From assembly GCA_029964075.1 (NCBI GenBank), contig CM057144.1, positions 10,749,281 through 10,813,280 of the forward strand: a stretch of 64,000 nucleotides of DNA, written 5' to 3'. The stretch comes from Patiria pectinifera (lineage: Eukaryota > Echinodermata > Asteroidea > Valvatida > Asterinidae). The notes beneath the pieces are model-generated. The model was not told the DNA's origin, did no database searches, and saw only the letters and a program-made list of their open reading frames with translations. Shown here in pieces: positions 28,501 to 40,500 of the stretch (positions within the stretch are counted from its first letter, which is position 1; each line of letters starts with the position of its first letter). A program made the position numbers and the translations under genes.

Positions 28501-31500
28501 TGCAATGTACCTGTTGGTTCCGCAAGGGGCCAAGGTGAGTGACCCAATGACGATAGTTGGATCCAAAGATGGTAGGCCTATCTACCGGTACTTTACAGTA
28601 GGCGGTCAACTGATAAACCAGCCGTGCATCAGAGTGATTTGAGGAAACTGTAGATGTATCATTGGAACCCTGATAGAGGACTACAATTATGGCTCATCAG
28701 TAACCCTGGACAGTAGATATCTGAAACTGGATTGAAAGACTGTCAGCGAAATCCCAAATGAAGGTGTAGATGCAGATCGGGGATTGGCAGCTACTATCAT
28801 ACCCCATGGGGAATCAACTTGCTTCTGACTGTAAAGACTGTAGTTTTCAGATAATGAAAGCATCCAGGTACAAGATGGAGAGTACATGTAGCTGTGTCCG
28901 CGTGTAGAATTACTGTTGTGAGACCAAGGTGGTCTAGGATTAAAGGGATTATGGCTGCTGTAGCCGAAAAGGAGCTACATGTATGAATTCCTGCCGCGTT
29001 GAAGCTGAAGGATTCTGCTAGATCAGAGGACTATAGGATGAGTATAAACTTGGCGAAAGGCTGGAATTGGAAGCTGGTGGCCTGGAAGGGATGCAAATAC
29101 CTGTAGATAGGTGCAAGTACTGGTAGCAAACTGAGAATGTTGAGGACCTTTGTCTGAATACTGATGGGAGAAGAATCATTCTGTTGAAGTGAATTCAACA
29201 CCTTCTTTCTGGCCAGGTGAAACGTTAAAGCAACAGCCAACTGGGTGTCTCTAAAGTGGACAGGCAAGAAGAAAGAGCGAGTTCCCGGAAGAAGCATGTA
29301 GTACACTACATCTGAACTGTGGAATTGTCCATCCGGACCAAGACAAGCTTGATTATGACTTTGGATGAGCAAATGCAAGGTCTTGAGCACTGTCAATAGC
29401 TCTAGTGAAGGAATGCAACTGGCTCTCTATAGTTGGCCAAATGCTAGGTAATGAAAGACCATACAGATGGAATCTCAACCCTGTCCGAGGTACCCAATGC
29501 GATGGTAGAACATGTAGTTACCCGGTACATAGTCCTTAAAAGGTGCAGTAGGTCATAGCTAAGATGGGTAACTGGAATCCCTTTGGAGGTGACCCTTAGT
29601 AGCATTGATGGGAAGACAAAGGAAAGGCTGCGCAGAGCTTCTGTGTGTCATGCACCAGGGAACTAGGTCTATCATCAAGATGCCAGAAGGTTCTGATGTC
29701 ATCACGTTGTGTTGAACCTTTCCCAGTAAAGCCTGAAACAAAGTTGAAGGAGTTTAATGCTGAAGATGAAAAACCACCTCAAGTGCAAGTTAGGTAGACT
29801 GTTAAAGGCTAAACTGGAGATACAATTACATGTAAGGTCTGCTGTAGCCTAACATCTAAGTATCACAGCAAATAGATCTGTTTTGCTGTAAAGGAATGTT
29901 GTAACAACGGCGATTCTTATAAAGGAACCAAAGGAGCTGTGAAAATCCAAAGGTCTGTAGCGAAACCCTGTAGGTATGCAGAAGTCCAACTTCTGATGAT
30001 CCATGCATGGGTACTGTAAAGGACATTAGTATCTCAAAGATTGATGGAAGCAGCAAACCAACCGTCTCAAGAGACTGGAGAGAAGAAGAAAGCATTTCCA
30101 TCTGAATTCCTTGTTGCATGTCGAGTCTGATAATGGGCCGCCATTCGTCAGACTGTTACTGACTGAGAAGATTGAAGTAAGCCGAAACCTGATCCAGTTG
30201 GAAGTATCCTGGTCCAGATCATTCCTTGAAGAAGATAACCTTCTGTAAAGCAACAAACAAGTGCATGTTGAGGCAGAAGCTCGTGGTCAGGGATAACTGA
30301 GGTAGACAAGAATTCTGAACAATGCTTCAAAGAAGTGTCTGACAACCCCTTTATGTATGAAGTTACATAAACCACATCTGGCCGGATTGTGGGACAAATA
30401 CTTGTTCTAGAGACTCGAAGCAGTGGGGATATGTCGAGATTCTGCTGTAAGCCAAGGATGAAGAGAAGGCCGGTCTACAAACTCCTAGCTGAATCATGCT
30501 GGTTTGAGACCCGTTGGAGACCGACGTAGAGGATGTACATGCATGCCAAGCACCTATGAGGATTAACTTATCTCAAAGTATGGAATCCTGCACCATAAAG
30601 TCTTGCTATATAACCTGCTATTATGCCAAGAAGCATTCATTCAAGACAAGAATGCCAAATAGCCAGAATTAGCAATAAGTCCAAAAGCAATTCCACCAAT
30701 CTAGACAATAAAGCAGAATGATAAATCTCCAATAAAACTGTATCAGTTAAGGGAGATATCATGGCAACTTGCAAGGGCACCAGACAAAGAAGAGTAAGAG
30801 TAAGAATCCTTGGTCTATTGTAAAAATCAACAAACCATCCCAACAGGCTGAAGAATATATAAACAGGCCAGCTGAGCAAGATATTCAATGATAGAATATC
30901 AAGAATCCGAATAAGGAATCCTCCTACAAAACAAACCCCCAACCCAATCGTATATATTGGGAAGAAGCAGGGAAAGAATGCTGCATCCAGACGCCAGTAA
31001 CGTTTGAGTACCACTACCATGACTACCAGTCTATGGATAGTCAAGACTATTTTTTTTTTTTTTTTTTAATCTTGTAATGATATCAAACTAAGTGGCATCA
31101 GGTTGCATCCTACTAAAAGTACTATCTAAAGGTAGCTTTGAGCGTAGAAACATGTGAGCCTGTAATATGAACATGCTCAAAAGGACCAACCCACTGTTAT
31201 AGGATGGAGAAACTGAAAGCTTACCGATAGCCGGTCGAGTGCTGCTAATGGAAAGGCGGCAAGGATGTAGTGTTGTCATGCATTTTCACAGAATAAATAA
31301 CATTATAAGAGAAAACCCAGAAGGTAATCTCGAACATGGGAGACGACTCCAAAGAATGAGTAATCACAATCCAATCGGCCCGAATGTCCGAAGTCAATCC
31401 TCCGTCCGAGTCCGATTGAAAACGCAAGTTGGAACCGCAAACATTCTATCAATGGGAAAAGTGGGCTGCGAAGGCTTAGATTTACGAGTACCAGAATCTC

Positions 31501-34500
31501 TGCGATATGAAGGTCGAGTAGATTCGACTGGGGAATGGGGTGGAAACTGAAGGATCTTACCCACTTCCGTCATCGTAAGATTAGCCTGTTGGACATTGGA
31601 GAGACATGAGAGACTATCTTCATCCACTGTCTGGCCCGAGGAAAAGAAGACCTTGAAGGAGATCTAGAATGTGAGTGTCGACTTCGATGACCAGAATCCG
31701 ACCGTGAGTAATCACGATCAGGACGAGAAGAACGATGTCGGCGCCGAAGTCGATCGTCGGAGTCCGAACGGGACCGCGCACGAGACCGGGAACGGCGCCG
31801 TGAATTGCGGCGTTCTCTCCCCGCCCGGCTGGTGTGTTCACCGAAGCGTTGCGGAGAACGAAGTCTTTGTCCTGTGAAAGGTACACCATGATCTCGCGGA
31901 TAATGTGAAGAATTACCCCGATAAGATGTGTAATGGTGTGAAAATCCCATCGGAAAGGTCTGGGGATAAACCCGCGGGTCGTAGGCTGGAACACTGAGTG
32001 GATACGGAGTGCGAGTATTGTGGTCGAAGTGACGAGGATCGTTCGGGAAAAAGACCACGTGTGAGGCTCCGAATGATGAAGAAAATCTCGCCGAGATTCG
32101 CTTGTAAAACTAGGTTGAGAATACGAACCCGTAGTATGGCTGACTGAAGATGATGGTGATGGTGGTGGTGGTGCCCCAAGCCTCTGTGACCCGGCGGGGC
32201 TGGTCGGATTACCGAAGAACCTTTGGGTTTCGAACGCCAAGCCCCGCCGTCCCGCCTGCACGCGCGAGTCGACCTGTTGTTCCGAAGCGTGCATGTGCTC
32301 TTGCAGACTGCCGGAAGAATGCGGGATTTGTCGGGGAGAGGCCGTAATTCTCATTGGAGAATTCTTTGACCATGTTAACCCCTGGAGAAATGGCCGTAAT
32401 TCTCATTGGAGAATTCTTTGACCATGTTGACCCCCGGAGAAATTCCAACTGCCGAACCCGGGAGATTGGACCCAGTCGTAGCAGAAGAATTATCACGCTT
32501 GGATTGAGTAGAGGGTGACTTTCCAGTAGAACGGCTTGAGACAGTTTTCTTTTGGTTTTGGCGGAGTCCGCCATTTTATAATCACAGCGAGAACAGCTAA
32601 AAATTGTACGTCTTCACACTACGCGTCGCTGAAAAAACTAGGACGAGCTATTATGTTACAGGGTCCTTTGTGGGTGTGGGGCATGCAGTGGACAATGAGG
32701 GTGTGGCTTGGGCGCTATTCTTTTCAGCGAATGTTTGTGCGCATGCGCGCTGATATGCAAATGTAGGTAAACAGAGGTGAGGTATTTTCTGTAATGGAAT
32801 TGCGTATTAAAATTAGGCATACATATCTTTTTTTGATGCAAGTTAAGAAACATGGAGCTACACAGAGACTTGGGTTGACTAATCTTCGATATATTTCGAT
32901 TAATAATAACTGGGATCAAATTGAGTCCAAGTTTCGTGTCATGTTATCAGACGCGAAAATGAATTGTTCGTCAAATGGTCCCGTGTCTCTCCAACTTGTA
33001 ACCATTATTTCGTAACCTGTTTGTGGCATTTTCCTTTTCAATTGACAGTCACGACCAAGTGTGTAGTTGTGCATTATATGAACAGACTTTTATATCATGT
33101 ACAGTCAAGTCTCGTTATAACAAACTCGTTTGGACGTAGCCAATGATTGTTTGTTATATCAGAATTTTGTATTAAGAGGAACATCAGTCCCATTCATTGT
33201 GCATGTAAATGCAGTCGGGACCAAGGCTTTATGTTTGTTATAACCAGAATTTTGTATAAACAGAGTTTGTACTAACGAGAGTCGACTGTACATTGTACAT
33301 GTACTTATAGGCTACAGCCCCCCCCCCCCCCCAAAAAAAAATTAATTCCGTAAAAAGAAATTGCATTAGCAAAAAGAAGGATTGTGATGTACATGCGAAC
33401 GGTCTCCCCCTAAAGAAATAGTCGTGACAAGGGTGCATTTGAATAATATAGTGTGAATGATTTTAGGATTTTATTGGCGCTCCCCATTGAAAATATGGCA
33501 TGACCCCCCCCCCCCCCTATAGATTTTCGGAGGCCTAAGTGTCTGGAGAAAATAACCAGTCTACATTTCAGCACGCCTCCCTGAAAAAATTCTGGATCCA
33601 CCCTGCTAGCCCCCCAAAAATATTGGTTCTAGAACCGCGCCTGGCTACAGCAGGTCTACAGTTGGGCCGCAGCTTCTGAGATCATTTCGAGCTTGTTCCC
33701 CTTAGATGTTCGCCTCATTTAGTTCGCCTCTGGTGACAGAAGAGTGTACCTGAAGCTGGCTGCCCGACCTGGACACACAGACCATGGAGTTATGCACAAA
33801 CCAAGGAAGAAGGAACAAGAGAACGGTCCAAAATTACAAGGAGCGTGTTGGCGAGGCGGTCTGGTTCCTGTCATATCTCGGCAATCAAGCTGTCAATTAT
33901 TTCAGTTATATTCACTTAAACCATACTAGAGCACGAAGACCAAACCAATGAATTATAACTTGTCAGTTTTCAGCTCCCATGGCGCCTTTCTCATCATGGT
34001 CATTAACTAGTCTTGGCCAAAGTTCCCTTAAAGGTAGAGTACATCGATCATTTGTCATTTGTGGATTTGTAGCTGCGGCTGAGCAGCTCAACAAATGGTT
34101 GTGTCTGTTAGTTGGTTAGTTAGTAACAGGCGTCACCAACATCCTTGCATGGCTATCAATCACCTCGTGCCCAGCAGGCCCTTAATGGGTCCCCACTGAC
34201 CGCCTACCATTTATGCAGTCCTGGAAAATTGGGTCACTAGGGTCAAAAACCTGATGTTTGATGGCACAATCACGGTACACATGCATGAACACAAATGCAT
34301 CGGCCCGCAGTTTTCGAGATCATTTCGAGCGTGTTTTCGTTTGTAGAAGTAACAAAAGTGCTCAAAATAGACTTCATCCAAAATTAACGAAAAAACAAAA
34401 CATGTATTCTTTCCGGGTGTGTAGTGTGTACTAACATCACGCTTCTTACAATAGCATTGTGTTTATGGCAGTGTAATCAAAGCGCCGGAAGTTGTTGATC

Positions 34501-37500
34501 TGCCGCACTGAATTTATAGTCTAAATGTGAAAATAAAAACTTGACAAAGTTATACATTTTTCGGGTACATTACTATGTTCCAAGTGTGGCCTTTATTTAC
34601 GGAGGTAAATGTAGTCCAGTAGATTGGCCACATTTTATGGGGCTAAATTGTCGATTAGTGTTGGCCGCCATCTTGTTTGGATGGCGCTGTAGACTTCGCG
34701 CATGCGTAGTATGGCTCTGTACACTTCACGCATGCGTAGTACAGCTAGCTTCGCGTAAACAAAATGTGAAACCTCTTTCAACCCAATTTTTTTTCTATGA
34801 TTCCTTTTAGTGTTTCTCTTTGTTCTGCCACTGATAAACCCAACCCAAATATGCCTCTAAACCTGTTTTCCAGAAATGGGGAAACACTGTGTGGACTAGC
34901 TCAAGTCCACACAACGTCTCCTCTACCTGGTTTATGTGGCCCTCTTTTGTTCGGAAGTCCACACAGTGAATGTAATGCCTACCCACCCACACACCCACAC
35001 ACACACACCCCTGTTTGTTTTACATACGCTATGTGGACATTCCTTTGTTTTCGTGTAGTTAAGAAAACTCGGTACAAACAATAACTTTACTTTAACTGTG
35101 AAAACTCTTTCAACCCAATTTTTTTTCTATGATTCCCTTTAGTGTTTCTCTTCATTTTACCACAAATAAACCTAACCCCAAAATGCCTCTAAACCTGTTT
35201 TCCAGAGAGGGCGAAACGTTACGTGGACACGGCTTAGTCCACATAACGTCAACACAACCTGCATTATGTGGACATCTTTTGTTCACAAGTCCACAGTGAA
35301 TGTAATGCTTACCCACACACACACACACCAGATTTAGAATAAAATCGCCTCCCGGTCCTCTTACTGAAAATGTGTCAGCCCTACACCGTGGTTAACGGGT
35401 TTAACAAATAATGGGAACCCTCCACCCCACACACCCACACCCACTTAAAACACCGGTAATCGTGGACATTCCTTTATTTGTACTTAATTTTTAGCAACAG
35501 CCCTCATTATTTCAAGTTAGCAACAGCTCTCAAATTTTGGTCTCCCAAAAAGTGGGTCCAAAAAAATTACGGCGTGGGGTTCGGGGCCCGCTTAAGGACC
35601 CGGAGGTGGTTATATTTTTATTATTATTATTATTTTGATTCTAGATGCTCTGTGGTGCGATCTGAGGCATTTTCTGACCACTTTGACCAATTTGAACGCC
35701 CTTTTCGTAACCCTTTTGTCCTAGGTCCACGATTGCCGGTGTGGAAGGTAATTCTGTCCCCCGGTAAAACTGTCCAGGGGGGGGGACAGAATTACCTAGG
35801 TAAAAGTGTCCTCCCCGGCCCGTTAATTTTGGCCCCCCCCCCCCAGGTAATTTTGTCCCCCAGGTTTTTTGTCCCTCTCTTTTGAAATCCGGAAGGCCAG
35901 TTCTCTTTATTGTTTTTATGAATTCACTCTACAAGGTATACATTTTGGACGCTTATTCTGCCCTTCATGAATATACAAATTTAATTTTGTCTATTAGATG
36001 ATAATGTGAACACAATGTTTCTATTTGGAGTACGGTGAAATCGCGATTCTACCGCGATTGGTCAATACGGCGGCGATGCATGGCGATGGCCCTCGCCTCA
36101 TTGATACAACGCCTATGCTTGGATTGGTCTGTGTTCCCATCATAGCGCGTAACGAAATTTCCTATTGGATGAATTTCCATTGTAGAGGGAGACGCATGTA
36201 CACATGTGATAATCACTGCCACATATCTTGCAACATGTACTGGCGCTCGCGACACGCTGCTGCTCTCAGTATATACTACATGGGGACACATATACCAGGG
36301 GGACACTTTCACCGTTGGGCAGGGGGACATTTTTACCTGGAGGGGGACAAATCTACCTAGGTAAAAGCAAGGGCGGATCCGGGGGGGGGGGCAATGGGGG
36401 CCATGCCCCCCCCCCCCAAAAAAAAAAAAATTTTTTTTTTTTTTTTTTTTATTTGACATCGCAATAAAGGCATGCAATGAGTACACCACCATCTTTTTAT
36501 CAAAAAAAAAATTGATTAAAGTGGTCAGAAATTGCCTCAGATCGCACCACAGAGCATCTAGAATCCAAAAAAATTTCGGGGCCCTTTAGCGGGCCCCGAA
36601 CCCCACGCCGTAATTTTAAAAACATTGTGTTCTGCATCCGCCCTTGCGTAAAAGGGTCCCCTCGGACACATTTACCGGGTCACGAGCCGGTTAATGTGTC
36701 CGGGGGGACACATTCACCAGGGGGGACAGAATTACCTGTCACACCGGTGTTTACATATTCGCAGACACACTTGCCTACGCCGTCCAGAAACAGATATTTT
36801 TTTTCACAAGACAGCGCGCAAAATCATGTGCCCCCCAAAAAAACAAAAAAACCCAAACAAACAAACAAACCTTCAATGAACAAGAACAAGATCTAAAGTA
36901 GAAACACAATTCGGTTCCACCCACAAATTCTGGAAAAGTACCTCACTAAACAAAACTCCATGAACAGATCTGAAACACTATAGTGAACACTAGACAAGAA
37001 ACATACATGGGGTTATATAAGCAGTGTTTATTTTTGAAGTTCTCAAGTTTGTGTAAGTCTTAAACTACTCATAGCGTTCGGAAAAAATAGTTTAATAGGT
37101 AGTTTAGCGTCCTCTATGGCAATCCAGAATAAATACCTTTTGAAAATGGCCTCCGGTTTTCGGTTTAATATTTGAGCTGCGGCTGTGCAGAACGTTCGTT
37201 TGTTACTAAACAGTACTGTAACTAAGTAACGAACTAACTAATTAACGGAGAGACATGGTGATTTTGTTGGGCGGTTGTCCGCAGCTAAAAAAAATGCATG
37301 TGTAATATTTTTCAACTCAATGAATTTTCCTAAAATTCCTTTAATATTTAGGTCTGACACAGAGAATCCTACGAGTTTTCATCAATAAAATCCTCCTAAC
37401 TGAACTAATGTTAACAAATAAATGACAAGCATAACGGTCACCCAGTTGCACATTTTGCACGGTTTGGGTGTTTTGATTAGGTTTATTATTTTAGTCTTTG

Positions 37501-40500
37501 ATTTTGATCAACAAGATTTCGGGGATGTTTGCATTTTGAGAGATTATCCGGCCACCAACCAATACTTGTCTACAATCTACTTGTTGATTAAAGATGTCAT
37601 CACGTCAAGTTGTATGGGTCATCTTTCACGAAAATACAATGAATTTTTAGTTCATTTTAGGAACCCCAGTTTAAAGGTATTTTCATAATGTTAAATTTTG
37701 TTACTGAAATGGAATTCGAGATGCTATCTGAATATCTGCCATGAACGAGTATAGTTATGGCAAAGGAGATCTCAGACAAAATACTTCCATCAAAGTTCGG
37801 TTTGACGCGGGGATTTTTTCTTTCTGAAATGAAGGCGCAGATGACAGGTCAGACGCTAGGGAGAGGCAGAGCGGTGATACTTGCCTCCTTCTTATCTCCC
37901 GCCAGCGAAGGTTATTACCATTGCCATTCACAACAGCCACTAGGATCTTCAGTGCAGGGATCCTCGAAAGGGCCACAGCCTTCGTCATTCCGTACTAGAG
38001 AAAAAAATAAAAACTAATCATTCCTTAAACAAAATACAATTTGGCACATCGATCCCAATGACAAATACTCTCACCCATTAGGTCTACATATGTCTCTTAT
38101 TTCAACCCAAATGAACTTTTTTCCCCAGTTTAGAAACAAACATAATTGGACAGTCCTGGCATTATTCCTGGGACATCCACTCCCCATCCCCCGCGACGAA
38201 CGTCTTTTGGGCTAAAATTTCTTTTGTTGTTCTGCTTCTTGTGTTTTGGGCTGTGTGTTGCTATGGAGAGTACCCCTTGGCCCCCACCCCACTTTGCACA
38301 GCCTATAATTAGGAGATGGCTTGGCCAGATGATTAACCCCTCCCTTTATTCTCTATCAGCCACAGACAAAATGAGGTCAACATCCAACTTTTAATAACAT
38401 TGAATCGCAAGGGCAATGTGAACTTTTAAAACTTTTATACATGAGATAAAAATGAATTGTCGTTCAACAGAATCAGGTTGACCTTTCAACCCAACTACAA
38501 ACAATATAGTCAGAGTATTACACATACCGTGACGTTCTCCACTGACTGCATGTTGGTCAGAATCGCCATCACTCCGTCCTACGAAAAAAAAACACAAAAC
38601 GGCACAAAAAATGATTGTTTGTTTATGAATTATGATCTATCAGCTTCTTGCCACTTACCTCCATTTGAATTATTATTATTTGAACTTTCCTATACTGTCC
38701 TATCGCTTTAAATGAGTGCAGAGAACTTAAACTGCTGTTTTTGGAATCTCCAATGCAAAACAGAATAAATTACGTTTTGATGTGTAAGGTATTCCTAATG
38801 TAACAAATAATAATAATATCGGAGTCTTATATAGCGCACGTATCTACCAACTATTAGGTACTCAAGGCGCTGGAGATATGTCTATTATTAAAGAAAGGTA
38901 AATAAAGTTTATGAGAAATATGAGACCCATTATGTAGCACCTTATAAGGGTTTACAAGGTGATGCGGCGCATATTGCAGCCACTGCCAGAAACACCGGGG
39001 CAAACCCCTTCTCTTAGCGACAAGTGTTACTGGGTTCTTTAACGTGCATTACACAACACACGGGACCTACGACTTTACGTCCCATCCGAAGGACGAAGCA
39101 ATAATGGTAAAGTGCCTTGCTTAAAAGCACAAGGACCGTGTTCCCACGGTCAGGATTCGAACCCATGTACCACGGCACACGAGTCGAACACCCTAACCAT
39201 TGGACCACAGCACCCCATCATAAGACCTATATGTCGCGTGTGTCGTTATATTTACCTTGCAGACTAGCTGCTTCACTAGTCATCACAGTACTAGCAATCA
39301 AGCCGATTATCAGAAGAGTGACCAGTAACATCTTCATTGTGAGTAGTGGGAAATTCAATGCCGTTCAAAGGAAATGTCTGTGGATCTGTCGCCAAAAGAG
39401 AAAAAGAACAATAGGAACGGGTCAAATTCGAATACCGATCTTATCCTTCACCAGCAACAAAACAATTGCTCACTATCTTCGGGGTGCATAACAACTTAAC
39501 CTGTGGCAATTTCAGCTCAGTGAGAAACAGAAAACACATGTACCATACTTAGGGGGCCATTCAGAATTTTCAATGTTTTAAAATTTCGCCTTTTTTTCCA
39601 AATTATTTTGACCCACCCACCCACCCCTAATTTCGATTAATAAAAAACTGAACATGTACATGTACATGCACTTGCACTTGCATGTACATATACTTGAACA
39701 TGAGCATGTACCCATGAGATCAGAACGCTTGCGCGTAGTTCAGGCAACTCAAAAGATCTATCTTTCTTTTCTTTTCTTTTTTCTTTTTCCATGGAAAGTG
39801 AATTTCGATTTTCAATTATTTAGCTTGACCCCTCCACCCACAATTTTGACACATTGAACATTCTGAATGGCCCCTTATAGGGTTTCATAACTGGATCCCG
39901 TTGCTAAAACTTGCTAAAGCCCGGTTCAACATACTCCACGCGAATGCGAACGCGAAGCGAATTCGGCGTCATGAAACATTCGCTCATGCGAAATTCGCCC
40001 GAGTTGAAAATGTTCAACTTACGAATTCGCAGCGCGAATACTTGCCATTACGTCACAAATCCGCGTTCGCTTTCGCGCCGAGTATGAATCGGGCTTAACA
40101 CAGTAAAAACAAAGTGCGCTCAAGTCACGGAAGTATACATTGCAAAGGTTTTTCTATCGTTTCTAAACATGGCTTGAGCACACACAAAAAGGTCCGAGTG
40201 AAACGCTACCTTGTCACCTATAAATTATAAGCAGTCAAGAAAAAAGAACAACTATTATGGCATGTACACGTACATGAAAATAACGTTCGAATACTTACGT
40301 ATCTTCAGTGTACTTCTCTGTTCTTTGTATCAAGCGACGCTGCAGTATGCTGTCTGGTTGATGTCAGAGACAATAATTCTCTCAGTGACAGCAGGAAGTT
40401 TATATATTTCCAAACCGCTCTTGTAATACAAACTCAACAGACCACCAAATTGCATCATCGTCTACCAAACCTGACTGTAGACGCTCATAATTATCTACTG

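Larger units (their letters stand above)
27413..32801 (-). mobile_element. DIRS-type tyrosine-recombinase retroelement
   Basis: The three landmarks of DIRS1-like elements are all present. Inverted terminal repeats are at 27445-27600 and 32635-32789, identical except for one base. The left end carries an extra outer extension (27413-27444). The internal complementary region at 27627-27728 is the complement of the left outer end (27413-27468) fused to that of the right outer end (32756-32801). In DIRS elements this region joins the two ends during circle formation. No target duplication is visible, as expected for integration by a tyrosine recombinase. Coding is on the minus strand, and the internal region lies on the 3' side, as in DIRS1. 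Length is 5.4 kb. Confidence 0.9.

Noticed and set aside
30637..31044. Hydrophobic 135-codon frame that looks like a membrane protein
   Set aside because: It sits in the decayed DIRS polymerase region; hydrophobicity comes from A/T-rich off-frame reading.
31570..32058. Arg/Ser-rich frame resembling an SR splicing factor
   Set aside because: It lies inside the DIRS element at the gag position, has no RNA-recognition motif, and its frame is broken on both sides.
36025..36360. 111-codon frame within the poly-C/G transposon
   Set aside because: No homology and no splice context; it spans internal repeat sequence.
39140..39216. Functional tRNA gene on the minus strand
   Set aside because: Imperfect stems and attachment to a repeat body shared with 19965; a SINE head.
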